Assembly (NCBI GenBank): GCA_001657295.1
Contig: LYSW01000048.1
Location: 1-38,043 of the forward strand
From: Oceanicaulis sp. BBD 1991-10
GTDB taxonomy: Bacteria > Pseudomonadota > Alphaproteobacteria > Caulobacterales > Maricaulaceae
DNA length: 38,043 bases
Reading direction: 5' to 3'
Shown one piece after another: positions 1-8,538 of this stretch (position 1 is its first letter; each line of letters begins with the position of its first letter). A model generated the notes under the pieces. That model was not told the DNA's origin and ran no database searches. It was given only the letters and a program-made list of their open reading frames with translations. The position numbers and the translations under genes were made by a program.

Positions 1-724
1 CGGCGGACAAAGCCAGGAACAGGCCCAGGCGGTGAATGCCGAGCGGCCCGATTGAATAGCCGATGAAATCCCGGAAGAAGGTGTCTTCGTGGTCCGGCGT
101 CTTCACCGTCTTGCCTTTGCCGGGATTGGTCGCGGACAGGACCAGGGCGCCGTGCAGACCCAGCGCCAGCGTGACGGTGAAGAAGAAGGTCACCGCAACC
201 ATGTGCAGCGGGTTGTAGTGCCAGTTCACGAAGGAGTAGCCGAGATTGGAGACCCAATCGAGGTGACTCATGATCCCGTACGGGAAGCCTTCTCCCCAGG
301 CGCCCAGCAGCAGGGGCCGGAACACGTTCAGGGTGGCGAAGGCCAGGATCGCGAAGCTGAATGCGATCGGGACATGGTAGCCCATGCCCAGCTTGCGGCA
401 GATCTCCACCTCTCGAAGGGCCCAGGAGCAGAACGCTCCCATGGCGCAGATCGTGATGATTTGCCAAAGCCCGCCCTCGCGCATCGGCGCCAGCGCCAAG
501 CCGTAGCTCACGTCCGGCGGCTGAATGTCGATGAGCCAGGGATTCCAGGTGTCGCCAAGGGAGGCGGCGAAGAAAATCAATCCCGTTCCCAACACCGCGA
601 AGAAGAACGTCGTAACCCCGAAGAAGCCGACGTAGAAGGGGCCGATCCAAAAATCAAACAGGTCACCGCCGATAAGCGTTCCGCCGCTAACCCTATATTT
701 GCGCTCATAACTGAGTAACGCCAT
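1..724 (-). CDS. pufL: Photosynthetic reaction centre L subunit (partial, cut by window edge)
   Basis: This is the L chain of the type II reaction centre, a five-helix inner-membrane protein that holds the bacteriochlorophyll special pair and the quinones. The 241 visible residues begin [15 protein letters not shown]. With the initiator Met removed, the His residues fall exactly on the Rhodobacter sphaeroides numbers: H153 (in HLDW), H168 and H173 (in WHYNPLH, the special-pair region), H190 (LHGAL) and H230 (GIHRLG), the last two being iron ligands. The ATG at 722-724 follows a GGAGA ribosome site seven bases upstream. The C-terminal 35-40 residues lie beyond the left edge, where pufM would be expected. 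It is the distal gene of the bchCXYZ-pufBA run and is preceded by a strong hairpin. Confidence 0.97.
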   Translation of the reverse strand, partial: MALLSYERKYRVSGGTLIGGDLFDFWIGPFYVGFFGVTTFFFAVLGTGLIFFAASLGDTWNPWLIDIQPPDVSYGLALAPMREGGLWQIITICAMGAFCSWALREVEICRKLGMGYHVPIAFSFAILAFATLNVFRPLLLGAWGEGFPYGIMSHLDWVSNLGYSFVNWHYNPLHMVAVTFFFTVTLALGLHGALVLSATNPGKGKTVKTPDHEDTFFRDFIGYSIGPLGIHRLGLFLALSA

Positions 725-757
725 CGTACTGTCTCCGTTATCGATCGCCTGGGCGGC

Positions 758-779
758 GCCGGGCGCGCTAGCACCCGGC
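758..779 (-). other. Intercistronic hairpin between pufA and pufL
   Basis: On the minus strand a 9-bp stem (GCCGGGTGC/GCGCCCGGC, one G-U pair) closes a 4-base loop. It lies in the 119-base gap between the pufA stop and the pufL start. In Rhodobacter a hairpin at this place protects the pufBA message from 3' decay, so light-harvesting mRNA exceeds reaction-centre mRNA. No U-run follows, so it is not a simple terminator. The same role here is inferred from position and strength. Confidence 0.75.
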
Positions 780-843
780 TCCGCTTGGCAACCGATTGGG
801 TTGGCCGGTCCGCCCCTCCGCGTCCGACAGGTCGGTCAGCGCC

Positions 844-1026
844 TCATACGCTGGTCGACTCCATTTCAATGGCGGCTGTCGCGCCGCCACCAGCGGCGCC
901 ATCAATCCAGTTGTACCTGTCAGACGAGAGCAGGATGAAATGGATCAACACCGCCAAGGTGAAAAGAAACACCGCGAGAGCGATCATCGCCCGGCGCGGA
1001 TCGAAAAGGAGCCAAACTCTCCACAT
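844..1026 (-). CDS. pufA: Light-harvesting 1 alpha polypeptide
   Basis: This 60-residue single-span antenna protein forms the LH1 ring around the reaction centre with the beta chain. It opens MWRVWLLFDPRRAMIALAVF, a typical LH1-alpha start with the WxLFDPRR motif. One hydrophobic segment (about residues 14-35) carries the His of VLIHFILLSS, the expected bacteriochlorophyll ligand. The tail, rich in Gly and Ala (DGAAGGGATAAIE), lies on the periplasmic side. An AAGGAA ribosome site precedes the ATG. It follows pufB by 29 bases and is separated from pufL by a hairpin. Confidence is very high from motif and context. Confidence 0.96.
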   Translation of the reverse strand: MWRVWLLFDPRRAMIALAVFLFTLAVLIHFILLSSDRYNWIDGAAGGGATAAIEMESTSV

Positions 1027-1055
1027 GTTCTCAATTCCTTATCTTGTGTGAGCCG

Positions 1056-1208
1056 CTAAAACGCGAGCCACGGTCTGTAGAGCCACAGTGAAATGTGGGC
1101 GAGGAAAGGAAAGAGCGACATGAGGATCGCACTCTTTACGAAGTAGCGATGGATCTCCTGCGCCTCTCCATGGGAGAGACCCGAAAGGGATCCGTTTTCT
1201 GAAGCCAT
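1056..1208 (-). CDS. pufB: Light-harvesting 1 beta polypeptide
   Basis: This 50-residue LH1 beta chain starts MASENGSLSGLSHGEAQEIH and ends LWLYRPWLAF. It has the features of the family: a polar N-terminus with the E-IHR-YF motif, one membrane helix, the FLAHISLW motif whose His ligates bacteriochlorophyll, and the aromatic RPWL end. A GGAGG ribosome site (1217-1221) sits eight bases before the ATG. It is the first puf gene after bchZ. No pufQ-like reading frame is present in the 139-base gap between them, which instead holds two hairpins. The pufB-pufA order is the usual one. Confidence 0.96.
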   Translation of the reverse strand: MASENGSLSGLSHGEAQEIHRYFVKSAILMSLFPFLAHISLWLYRPWLAF

Positions 1209-1269
1209 TTGCACGACCTCCGTTGCTTGCCTTTCGGCAGTTACCGCGCATTACCCTCGCGGCATGGTC

Positions 1270-1292
1270 GCCGGCCCGCAAAGCGGCCCGGC
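1270..1292 (-). other. Second hairpin in the bchZ-pufB gap
   Basis: The arms GCCGGGCCGC and GCGGGCCGGC form a 10-bp stem with one G-G mismatch and a TTT loop. It is read after the bchZ stop and before the pufB ribosome site. There is no U-run. It may limit read-through from the bch genes or set the 5' end of the stable puf message. Its function is inferred. Confidence 0.6.
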
Positions 1293-1302
1293 TTTTCCGC
1301 GC

Positions 1303-1318
1303 CCGAAGTCGCCTTCGG
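1303..1318 (-). other. GNRA-type hairpin in the bchZ-pufB gap
   Basis: The minus strand has CCGAAG-GCGA-CTTCGG, a perfect 6-bp stem with a GNRA tetraloop, starting about 30 bases after the bchZ stop. It lies directly upstream of the larger hairpin at 1270-1292. Such a stable stem can mark an mRNA processing or protected 3' end. Its role here is inferred. Confidence 0.55.
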
Positions 1319-1347
1319 ACGCGAAACTCGTATGTGTTTCAGAACGC

Positions 1348-2802
1348 TCACGCGCCCTGGCCTTCCAGCAAGGCATGTTCGGCGCTCGCCACATGGGCGA
1401 GCGTGACGGTGTGATCGCCGGCGGCGCGCGCGCGGGCTTCGGCCGCATCGCGCAGCCGTTTGGCGGCGGAAATTCGCGTGAGGACCGGCTGACGTTCGAC
1501 CAGCGCATCGAGCGCGTCCTGGGCGGCCGTCTCCCAGCTGAGCGTGCGGTCGATCCGCGCCGGCGTCGCCGGCGCCCGATCCATATCGGTGGCCAGCGGC
1601 AGGATGTGGAACAGCGCGTCGAACAGCGCGTTGCAGGTTTCCTGCACCAGATAGGTCGCCCCGGCATACCCCATGAAGGGCGTGCCGGTGTGCCGGCGGA
1701 TCACGGCGCCGGGGAAGGAGGCCGGGATGTAGCGCGCCCGGGCCCCGGTCTCGGCCAGATACATGCGCTCGTTGAAGCTGCCGAACAGGATGAAGGGCGG
1801 GGTCTCCTTGATCGCCGTGCGCACCGCGTCATTGTCCGGCTTCTGGCCGGCGCAGCGCGCGAAGGCGAAGGCGCAGGGCAGGCCCATCTCCTCTTCCAGG
1901 AAGTGCCGCAAGCCGCGGGCGTAGGTCTCATTCGCCACCACGCCGAAATTGGCGGTGCCGAAAAAGTCCTGGGTGACCGAGCGCCACAAATCCCAGAGCG
2001 GTTTGATCGTCGTGTGCTTTTCCCGCTCGATGAAAGGCTCGGGATCAAGGCCGAGGCTATCGCCCAGCGCGCGCAGGAATTTGGTGGTGGAGTGCAGGCC
2101 GATCGGCGCCTGCAGATAGGGCGTCTCCAGCGCTTCACACAGCAGCCGGCCATATTCGCGATACATGCAGATATTCACATCCGCATCGACCAGGCGCGGC
2201 ACGTTCGCCAGATGGCTGCCCAAGGGCATGACCATATTCACTTCCGCGCCGATCCCTTCGACCAGGCGGCGGATTTCCGCGAGATCGGAAGGCATGTTGA
2301 ACATGCCATAGGCCGGCCCGATGATGTTGACGCGCGGCTTGTCGCCCTCTTTGCGCGGGCGGGCCTTGGGCCGCTTGCCATGCTTGGCGCCGTATTCGGT
2401 CCACAGCCACAACAGGGCGCGGTCCGCGCTTTGCCACTGGTCTTCGTCGATCGTGCGCGGCAGGAAGCGGTGCAAGTTGAGCCCTTCCGGGGTCACCCCG
2501 CCGCCGATCATCTCCGCGATGGAACCGGTGACCACCACGGCGGGCAGATCGGGTTCAAGCACTTCATGGGCGCGCTTCATCGCCTCTTCCGTGCCTTCGC
2601 CCATCTCGGTCTCGGACAGGCCGGTCACAACGATCGGCAATTCATGCGGCGGCAGCGCGTCGGTGTAATGCAGCACCGAAGTCACCGGCAGATTCTCGCA
2701 GCCGACCGGTCCGTCGATCACCACTTGCAGGCCCTTAATGGCGGTGAAGACGTAAACCGAGCCCCAGTAACCACCGGCTCTGTCGTGATCGAGCACTAAC
2801 AT
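1348..2802 (-). CDS. bchZ: Chlorophyllide reductase subunit Z
   Basis: This is a catalytic subunit of chlorophyllide a oxidoreductase (COR), the nitrogenase-like enzyme that reduces the B-ring C7=C8 bond to give the bacteriochlorin ring. The 484-residue protein opens [20 protein letters not shown] and contains [20 protein letters not shown], the conserved cluster-binding region near the N-terminus. [13 protein letters not shown] and the [19 protein letters not shown] region are typical of BchZ. It works with BchY as a heterotetramer and receives electrons from BchX. Its start overlaps the bchY stop by seven bases, which suggests translational coupling. It is the last bch gene before puf. Confidence 0.96.
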   Translation of the reverse strand: MLVLDHDRAGGYWGSVYVFTAIKGLQVVIDGPVGCENLPVTSVLHYTDALPPHELPIVVTGLSETEMGEGTEEAMKRAHEVLEPDLPAVVVTGSIAEMIGGGVTPEGLNLHRFLPRTIDEDQWQSADRALLWLWTEYGAKHGKRPKARPRKEGDKPRVNIIGPAYGMFNMPSDLAEIRRLVEGIGAEVNMVMPLGSHLANVPRLVDADVNICMYREYGRLLCEALETPYLQAPIGLHSTTKFLRALGDSLGLDPEPFIEREKHTTIKPLWDLWRSVTQDFFGTANFGVVANETYARGLRHFLEEEMGLPCAFAFARCAGQKPDNDAVRTAIKETPPFILFGSFNERMYLAETGARARYIPASFPGAVIRRHTGTPFMGYAGATYLVQETCNALFDALFHILPLATDMDRAPATPARIDRTLSWETAAQDALDALVERQPVLTRISAAKRLRDAAEARARAAGDHTVTLAHVASAEHALLEGQGA

Positions 2803-4433
2803 CCCGTCGGCGCCTCAATCGCTTTTTCGCGCGCCTGGTCGGCGGTCATCCGCTTGCGGCGCTCCTTCATCCGGAAGGTGCGCACATCTTCCGGCATGTC
2901 TTCCCAAACCCCGGCCGCATGGCCGCTTCCCACGCCCTCGAAGAAGTCGCGCATGGTGTCGAAGCGGTCTTTTGACGCCATCGCCGCGTTGACGACGTCC
3001 CCCAGCGAACCGGCTCCGGCCGGCCCCATCAGCGGGCGCGCGGAGATCAGATTGGTGAAGTAAAGCGCCGGGGTCGCGGTCTCTTTGGCCTTTTGAACCA
3101 CCGGCGTCGTGCCGATGGCGAGATCGGGTTTGAACGCTTCAAACGCCGCCAGATCCTGTTCCAGCGACGCGCGGAACTGGACCTCGACGCCTTTGGCCTC
3201 CAGCCACTCCAGATCGGCGGCCGACCAGGGCGTTTTCGGGCAGGCGGTGCCCACATAGCGCACGTCCGCCCCGCTTTCGATCAACAGCCGCGCCACCAGG
3301 AGCTCGGAGCCTTCATAGCCGGATAGCGTGATGCGGCCCTTGATCGGCTTGGACGCCAACGCGCCTTTGATCGCGGGTGCGAAAATCTGCTTGGCCGCAT
3401 CCAGTTGGGCGCGGGGGACATTGGTCGCCGCGCCGATGGCGTCCAGCCAGTCCATGGTGCCGTCCAGGCCCACCGGCGCGGAGCCGACGATTTCGCGGCC
3501 CGCCGCCTGAAACTCGCGGATCGAGGCGGTGTAGAAAGGATGGATCGCGCCCACCACCGGGCTGTCGAGCGAGGCGTAGAGCTCGCGCCATTCCCGGGTC
3601 GGTACGACCGGCCCCGCGGCGAGCCCCAGCGGCTCGAGCAGCTTGCCGATCACCACCGGGTCGGCCGGGAACATCTCGCCGAGAAGCGTCACCGCCGGAC
3701 GGTCGTCGCGCTCGCGGTCGGGCGCTTGAACCGGGCCCAGCTCGGCCTCGCTGCGCGCATAGTTGAGCATGGCGCCGGCGAGCACGTCCTTGGCTTCGGC
3801 ATGGGTGGGCACGCCGAAGCCGGGCACGTCGATGCCGATGATGCGCACGCCGTTGATTTCCTTGGGAAGGAGGCGCAGCGGCACGCCCGACGCGGTCGGC
3901 ACGCACAGATTGGTGATCACCACCGCGTCATATTTGTCCGGGTCGGCGATGTCGTGGACCGCCTCTCGGATGTCTTCAAACAGCTTGCCGGTGACCAGGG
4001 TTTCTGAATTGAACGGCACATAGCCGACGGTGCGCCGCGCGCCGTAAAAGTGCGAGGTGAAGGTCAGGCCGTATACGCAGCAGGCCGAGCCCGACAGAAT
4101 GGTCGCGGTGCGCTTCATGCGCAGGCCCACGCGCAGCGAGCCGAAGGCCGGGCACATGGATTGGGGCTGGTCGTGCGGGCCCATGGGATAGTCCTTCTCG
4201 AACTTCTCCATCAGCTCCTTATTGCCCGCGGCCTCGGCCTGGGCCTTCATCTTCTCGGCGCCGGCATGGCAGCCGCCGCCCTCGGCCGGAGCGGGGTTCG
4301 CCGCTTCCGCATCGATCGCGCCGACAGGCGCTGCGACTGCTTCCGCATTGTCCAGCCTGGCCTCGGCCGCGTCGTCATAGCGGACCTCACCGCCAGGGCG
4401 CGTATTGATGAGGTTGAGGGTTTGCTTCGCCAT
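2796..4433 (-). CDS. bchY: Chlorophyllide reductase subunit Y
   Basis: This 545-residue subunit pairs with BchZ in chlorophyllide a oxidoreductase. The ATG at 4433 (MAKQTLNL) is chosen because it lies seven bases after the bchX stop and follows GAGGCGG. An upstream in-frame extension would run into bchX and is Arg-rich and unlike the family. The N-terminal 80 residues are Ala-rich with a Cys/His patch ([11 protein letters not shown]). The conserved core follows: [40 protein letters not shown] and [19 protein letters not shown], holding the Cys residues for the Fe-S cluster. It lies in the bchC-X-Y-Z run. Confidence 0.95.
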   Translation of the reverse strand: MAKQTLNLINTRPGGEVRYDDAAEARLDNAEAVAAPVGAIDAEAANPAPAEGGGCHAGAEKMKAQAEAAGNKELMEKFEKDYPMGPHDQPQSMCPAFGSLRVGLRMKRTATILSGSACCVYGLTFTSHFYGARRTVGYVPFNSETLVTGKLFEDIREAVHDIADPDKYDAVVITNLCVPTASGVPLRLLPKEINGVRIIGIDVPGFGVPTHAEAKDVLAGAMLNYARSEAELGPVQAPDRERDDRPAVTLLGEMFPADPVVIGKLLEPLGLAAGPVVPTREWRELYASLDSPVVGAIHPFYTASIREFQAAGREIVGSAPVGLDGTMDWLDAIGAATNVPRAQLDAAKQIFAPAIKGALASKPIKGRITLSGYEGSELLVARLLIESGADVRYVGTACPKTPWSAADLEWLEAKGVEVQFRASLEQDLAAFEAFKPDLAIGTTPVVQKAKETATPALYFTNLISARPLMGPAGAGSLGDVVNAAMASKDRFDTMRDFFEGVGSGHAAGVWEDMPEDVRTFRMKERRKRMTADQAREKAIEAPTGC

Positions 4434-4440
4434 CACCGCC

Positions 4441-5451
4441 TCACACGTCGTCGTAAATGACTTCGAGGGAGGGCTTCTCCACATGGTTCTTGCCGGCCAT
4501 GTCCGCCGCCGTCGCCGGCTCGAGCTGATGGCCTTCGGCTTCTTCGGAATCAAACAGGTTCAAGAGCCCGTCCTGATCCAGCGCTTCGGGGTGGACGGGC
4601 GGGGCTTCGGCGACATTCAGGCCCAGCTCGGCGAACAGCGGCCCCCAGGGCGAGTCGGGTTTGCCGATGATTTCGTAATTGGCGCTCTTGCGGCGGATAT
4701 CGTCATCGGCCGGAATGGCGGCGAGCACCGGAATGCCGACTTTTTCGGCGAAGGCCTGGGCCTCGCCGGTGCCGTCGTCCTTGTTGATGACCATGCCGGC
4801 CACGCCGACATTGCCGCCCAGCCGGCGGAAATACTCCACGGCCGAGCAGACATTATTGGCGACGTAAAGCGATTGCAGGTCATTGGACCCGACCACGATC
4901 ACCTTCTGGCACATGTCCCGGGCGATCGGCAGGCCGAAGCCGCCGCACACCACGTCGCCCAGAAAGTCTAAGAGGACATAGTCGAAATCCCAGTCATGGA
5001 AGCCGAGATTTTCGAGCAGCTCGAAGCCGTGAATAATGCCCCGGCCGCCGCAGCCGCGGCCCACCTCCGGGCCGCCCAGCTCCATCGCGAAGACGCCGTC
5101 GCGTTTAAAGCACACATCGCCGATTTCAACGGATTCGCCAGCTTCCTTCTTGCGCGAGGAGGTCTCGATAATGGTCGGACACGCCTTGCCGCCGAACAGG
5201 AGCGAGGTGGTGTCGCTTTTAGGGTCGCAGCCGATCAGCAGCACTTTCTTGCCCTGCTGGGCCATCATGTAGCTGAGATTGGACAGGGTGAAGGACTTGC
5301 CGATCCCGCCCTTGCCGTAAATGGCGATGATCTGGGTGTCTTTCTTCACCTCGCCGGTGTGCACGGGATCGGGCTCGACCGCGGCTTCTTTGCGCAACGC
5401 ATCGGTGATGTCTTTGCCGCCCGGGCCGTTTCGCCTCAGATCGCCGTCCAT
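4441..5451 (-). CDS. bchX: Chlorophyllide reductase iron protein subunit X
   Basis: BchX is the NifH/BchL-like ATP-dependent reductase that feeds electrons to BchYZ. The P-loop GKGGIGKSFT is followed by the switch-like segment LIGCDPKSDTTSLLFGG. The two cluster Cys are in VGRGCGGRGI and in DVVCGGFGLP, as in the Fe-protein family. The start at 5451 gives 336 residues (MDGDLRRNGPGG). Its ATG shares one base with the bchC stop (TAATG), a coupled start, and this is why I prefer it to an upstream Met inside bchC. The N-terminal extension of about 35 residues before the P-loop strand is typical of BchX and absent from BchL. Confidence 0.96.
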   Translation of the reverse strand: MDGDLRRNGPGGKDITDALRKEAAVEPDPVHTGEVKKDTQIIAIYGKGGIGKSFTLSNLSYMMAQQGKKVLLIGCDPKSDTTSLLFGGKACPTIIETSSRKKEAGESVEIGDVCFKRDGVFAMELGGPEVGRGCGGRGIIHGFELLENLGFHDWDFDYVLLDFLGDVVCGGFGLPIARDMCQKVIVVGSNDLQSLYVANNVCSAVEYFRRLGGNVGVAGMVINKDDGTGEAQAFAEKVGIPVLAAIPADDDIRRKSANYEIIGKPDSPWGPLFAELGLNVAEAPPVHPEALDQDGLLNLFDSEEAEGHQLEPATAADMAGKNHVEKPSLEVIYDDV

Positions 5452-6389
5452 TACTGTCTCCTCCAATCCAGAACCATTTTCAGGCACGCTGAGTCGGAGA
5501 AGGCCGTGTCATAGGCTTCTCCCGCCTGTTCAGGCGCACAGCGGTGGGTGATCAGCCCGTCCAGCGACAAGGCGCCGGTGTTGAACAAAGCGCCCACCGT
5601 GTTCAGGTCGTCGGGCGAAAACTCCGCCGCGATCCTGAAGCGCGCCTCCTTGATGAAGGCCGGCGCGAAATCAAAGCCGATGCGGTCGGAGTAAAAACCC
5701 GCCAGCACGATCTCCCCGCCGCGGGCGAGGCGGCCGACCAGCGTATCGGTCAGGCCGGCGTCGCCGCTGACATCGTAGATCGCCTGATAATCCCGGCGCG
5801 GATCATCCGCGGGCCGGATCACCTGATAGCCATCCGCGCCGCCCATCCGGTCGGCGTTGATCTCCCAGACCGTGGGCGGCGGCGCGCCCCTTGCGATCGC
5901 GATGCGGGCGAGAAGGCGGCCCAGCGCGCCATGTCCGATGATCAGGTCGGGGGGCTTGGCGCCGGGCGCGGCGAGGGCGTGGTGGGCGGTGGCGGCCAGC
6001 GCCATCAAAACGCCCTGCTCACCGAGCGTCTCGTCGATGGGCGTCACGCGGGCGCCGGGGAGGGTCACGCGCGAGGCGGCGCCGCCGAACAGGCCGCGCA
6101 CCTCGCCGAAACAATTGGCGCCCGGCACGAAAACCCAGTCGCCCTCTTGGCGGCCGGACAGGGCGCCGGCTTCGACCACGCGGCCGATGGATTCATATCC
6201 GGGAACAAGGGGATAGCCCATGCCGGGAAAGGGCGGCATGGCGCCGGACCACAACAGGCGCTCCGTCCCCGTGCTCACGCCGCTGAAGGCGATCTCGACA
6301 ACAACATCTTCAGACGTGGGGGCGCTGATCGCCAGCCGGTTCAAGGCGATGCGTTTGGGCTGTTCCAGAACGACGGCCAACGCGTCCAC
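5451..6389 (-). CDS. bchC: Bacteriochlorophyllide a dehydrogenase
   Basis: BchC is a medium-chain dehydrogenase/reductase family enzyme that oxidises the C3 hydroxyethyl group to acetyl, late in bacteriochlorophyll a synthesis. The 312-residue protein has the N-terminal MDR-like half (GVSTGTERLLWSG, then PGYESIGRV) and the Rossmann segment LIIGHGALGRLLARIAIARG. The start is GTG at 6387-6389, with GGAGG six bases upstream. A TGT-N12-ACA operator and a candidate promoter lie just upstream, overlapping the end of crtF. It therefore heads its own transcript inside the crtE-crtF-bchCXYZ-puf superoperon. Confidence 0.95.
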   Translation of the reverse strand: MDALAVVLEQPKRIALNRLAISAPTSEDVVVEIAFSGVSTGTERLLWSGAMPPFPGMGYPLVPGYESIGRVVEAGALSGRQEGDWVFVPGANCFGEVRGLFGGAASRVTLPGARVTPIDETLGEQGVLMALAATAHHALAAPGAKPPDLIIGHGALGRLLARIAIARGAPPPTVWEINADRMGGADGYQVIRPADDPRRDYQAIYDVSGDAGLTDTLVGRLARGGEIVLAGFYSDRIGFDFAPAFIKEARFRIAAEFSPDDLNTVGALFNTGALSLDGLITHRCAPEQAGEAYDTAFSDSACLKMVLDWRRQ

Positions 6390-6430
6390 TTCAAGCCTCC
6401 CCAGGCTTTGACAAAACCCTTTTTCGAATG

Positions 6431-6448
6431 TGTCAGTTTACATTGACA
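6431..6448. promoter_or_regulatory. PpsR/CrtJ-type operator upstream of bchC
   Basis: TGTCAGTTTACATTGACA matches TGT-N12-ACA exactly and sits in a longer dyad, GTGTCA-N8-TGACAC (6430-6449). PpsR/CrtJ represses photosynthesis genes through such boxes, which usually cover or flank the promoter. Reading toward bchC, TTGATC (6475-6480) with a TACATA 16 bases on is a possible -35/-10 pair just upstream of the box. The box is seen; the regulator and promoter are inferred. Confidence 0.8.
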
Positions 6449-6475
6449 CTTTATGTAGTCAACTTTGATTTACGA

Positions 6476-7576
6476 TCAATTTTGAGGTCTCGCGGTCAAT
6501 ACATCGGTGATCAAAGGCATGCGGGAGCGATAGATCCGTATCGACCCGAAACCGGCTTGCGCGAGCATCTCCGAAAGGCGCGCGGAGCTGCGCGGCCGGC
6601 CGCCGCCCATCGCCATGAGATAAAAGCCGAAATAGGCCTCCCCCATGGGCGCTGCGCCATCGGCTTCGGCCATGGGTTCGGCGATCAACAAGACACCATC
6701 GGGCGTGATGGCTTGGCGGCAGGCTTTGAGCAGCCGCATGACGTCCTCATCGCTATGGTCATGGGCGATGCGGACCAGCGAAATCAGGTCATATCCTGCT
6801 GGGAGCGGATCGCTCAGAAAGCTTCCGCCATGGACCTCCACGCGCTTTGCGAGTCCCGCTTCGGCCAGGCGTTCTCGGGCGCGGGCGGCGACCGGCGGCA
6901 GATCGAACAGCCCGAACTCCAGATGCGGCGCGTGGCGCGCGGCCTCGGTGACGAAGGCGCCCTGGCCGCCGCCGACGTCGAGCAATCGTTTGCGGTTGCG
7001 GAAATCGCAGGCCGCGAAGACTTCCTCGGCGACCATGGGCAGGGTGGCGGCCATCAATTCGGAATAATCCTCCGGCCGCCCGGCCTTCGCCTCATCGGTT
7101 CCATAGCCCCAAAAGCCCGCCAGATGGCCCGCCGCCTCGCCGCGTAATACGGCGTGGGGATCGACGAGGTCCTGGTAAAGCAGCTGATGATGCTGGGCCA
7201 TCGCGGCGAGGCCCGGCTCGTCGACGAGCGCCGCGCCCAATGCTCCGAGCGCATATTGGCCGTCGTCGCGGGGTTCGAGCAGCTTCAACGACGCCGCGGC
7301 GCGCGCCAGCCGGTCCGCGCCGCTCACCGGCAGGCCGGCCTGCTCGGCGATGGCCTCGACCGATTGCGGGCCGTCCTTCAAGAAGTCGAAGAGCTTGATG
7401 GAAAAGCAGGTGTAGAGCGTCTGGAAATAGACAAAGCCCGCCATCAGATCGAACAGGGCGCGGGCGTTCTTCCGGGCCTGACCGCGCGTGAGAGGAAAAG
7501 CCTTGGCCCAGCGGCGAAAGCCGGGCTTGGCGACCAAGCGATTGCGAAGGTCGCTGAACGCCGAGCGAAAACCCAT
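6476..7576 (-). CDS. crtF: Demethylspheroidene O-methyltransferase
   Basis: CrtF transfers a methyl group from S-adenosylmethionine to the C1 hydroxyl of acyclic carotenoids, giving the methoxy end of spheroidene or spirilloxanthin. The 366-residue protein has an N-terminal helical dimerisation region (ALFDLMAGFVYFQTLYTCFS) and a winged-helix segment (VEAIAEQAGL). The SAM site is LLDVGGGQGAFVTEAARHAP, followed by FDLPPVAARAR and the catalytic-region VRIAHDHSDED. It lies 10 bases after crtE. Its ribosome site is weak, so it is probably coupled to crtE. Its 3' end overlaps the bchC promoter region. Confidence 0.94.
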   Translation of the reverse strand: MGFRSAFSDLRNRLVAKPGFRRWAKAFPLTRGQARKNARALFDLMAGFVYFQTLYTCFSIKLFDFLKDGPQSVEAIAEQAGLPVSGADRLARAAASLKLLEPRDDGQYALGALGAALVDEPGLAAMAQHHQLLYQDLVDPHAVLRGEAAGHLAGFWGYGTDEAKAGRPEDYSELMAATLPMVAEEVFAACDFRNRKRLLDVGGGQGAFVTEAARHAPHLEFGLFDLPPVAARARERLAEAGLAKRVEVHGGSFLSDPLPAGYDLISLVRIAHDHSDEDVMRLLKACRQAITPDGVLLIAEPMAEADGAAPMGEAYFGFYLMAMGGGRPRSSARLSEMLAQAGFGSIRIYRSRMPLITDVLTARPQN

Positions 7577-7586
7577 GGCGGGGGTC

Positions 7587-8453
7587 TCAGGCGGCGACGG
7601 TGGCGAGGTTTTTCGGCACCAGGCGCTTGGCTTGAGCGCAGACCAGCTCGCGCAGCGCCTCCGCGCCGTGGCAGTCGGGCACCGACGCCGCTGCGTCCTT
7701 GACCAGCGATTTCAGCCGCTCGACCGCGCCCAGGGTTCCAAGCTCGGCCACGCAATTGGGCCGACCGAGCGCCGCGTCGCGGCCCACCGCCTTGTCGGTA
7801 TCCGCATCGCCGGCCGCATCCAGAAGATCGTCGGCGACCTGATAGGCTTCGCCGATCTTTTCGCCCAGACGCCGCCAGGGTCCCGGATCGCCGCCGGCCG
7901 CCAGGGCGCCCGCCATGGTCGCGCCGACAAAAAGGGCCCCGGTCTTGGAGCGGTGATAGACCTCGACATCGACCGAGGCCTCGCTCTCCCAGGCCTGACC
8001 GGCCGCAATCCCGGTGGGCGCCCCCACCGCGCGGGCCAGAACGCTCATCAGGGCGGGCAGGCGCTCGGGCGCGGCCGCGCCGGCGCGCGCCACGGTTTCA
8101 AACGCCATGACGATCAAGGCGTCGCCGGCGAGGATGGCCAGCGGCTCGCCATATTTGGCGTGAACCGAGGGCTTGCCGCGGCGTAAATCCGCATCGTCGA
8201 AGGCGGGCAAATCATCGTGAACCAAGGAGGCGCAATGCAGCATCTCCAGCGCCGCCGCCGCGGCGCCGGAGAGGGCTGGATCGGGATCGCCGCAGGCGCC
8301 GGCGACCGCCAGGCAGAGCTGCGGGCGCACGCGCGCGCCTCCAGGGAAAACGGAATACTCCAGCGCCTGAGCAAATTGCGGGGGGCAGCCCGGACCGGAC
8401 GCCCGGTCGACCGCGGACCTCAGCTCCGCTTCGATGCGCGCGGCTGCATCCAT
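7587..8453 (-). CDS. crtE: Geranylgeranyl diphosphate synthase
   Basis: CrtE condenses isoprenoid diphosphates to geranylgeranyl diphosphate, the precursor of both carotenoids and the bacteriochlorophyll tail. The ATG at 8453 is preceded by GGGAGG and gives 288 residues. A Met 10 codons upstream lacks this site. The first Asp-rich motif is LVHDDLPAFDDADLRRGKPS and the second is YQVADDLLDAAGDADTDKAV, both binding Mg-diphosphate. GGARVRPQL is the usual diphosphate-binding segment (KxxRP in the family, here RVRP). It is divergent from crtD across an 85-base region holding a PpsR-type box. Confidence 0.94.
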   Translation of the reverse strand: MDAAARIEAELRSAVDRASGPGCPPQFAQALEYSVFPGGARVRPQLCLAVAGACGDPDPALSGAAAAALEMLHCASLVHDDLPAFDDADLRRGKPSVHAKYGEPLAILAGDALIVMAFETVARAGAAAPERLPALMSVLARAVGAPTGIAAGQAWESEASVDVEVYHRSKTGALFVGATMAGALAAGGDPGPWRRLGEKIGEAYQVADDLLDAAGDADTDKAVGRDAALGRPNCVAELGTLGAVERLKSLVKDAAASVPDCHGAEALRELVCAQAKRLVPKNLATVAA

Positions 8454-8502
8454 GTGAGCCTCCCCTTTGCTTGCAGGCGTCAATATTACCTGTCAGTCTA
8501 AG

Positions 8503-8520
8503 TGTCATGCAGACTGGACA
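8503..8520. promoter_or_regulatory. PpsR/CrtJ-type operator between crtE and crtD
   Basis: TGTCATGCAGACTGGACA fits TGT-N12-ACA. It overlaps another dyad, CAGTCT (8494-8499) with AGACTG (8511-8516). The 85-base space between the crtE and crtD starts is the only room for both promoters, so one site could control both directions. The box is seen in the sequence; repression by PpsR is inferred from the family. Confidence 0.75.
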
Positions 8521-8538
8521 CATGAGCAGGCCCTGTCA

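Noticed and set aside
1335-1352. TGT-N12-ACG near the start of the bchZ-pufB gap
   Set aside because: One mismatch from the PpsR box and partly inside the bchZ end; too weak to call.
1264-2799. 511-codon frame on the plus strand opposite bchZ
   Set aside because: It is the complement shadow of bchZ in high-GC DNA; no family features and no ribosome site.
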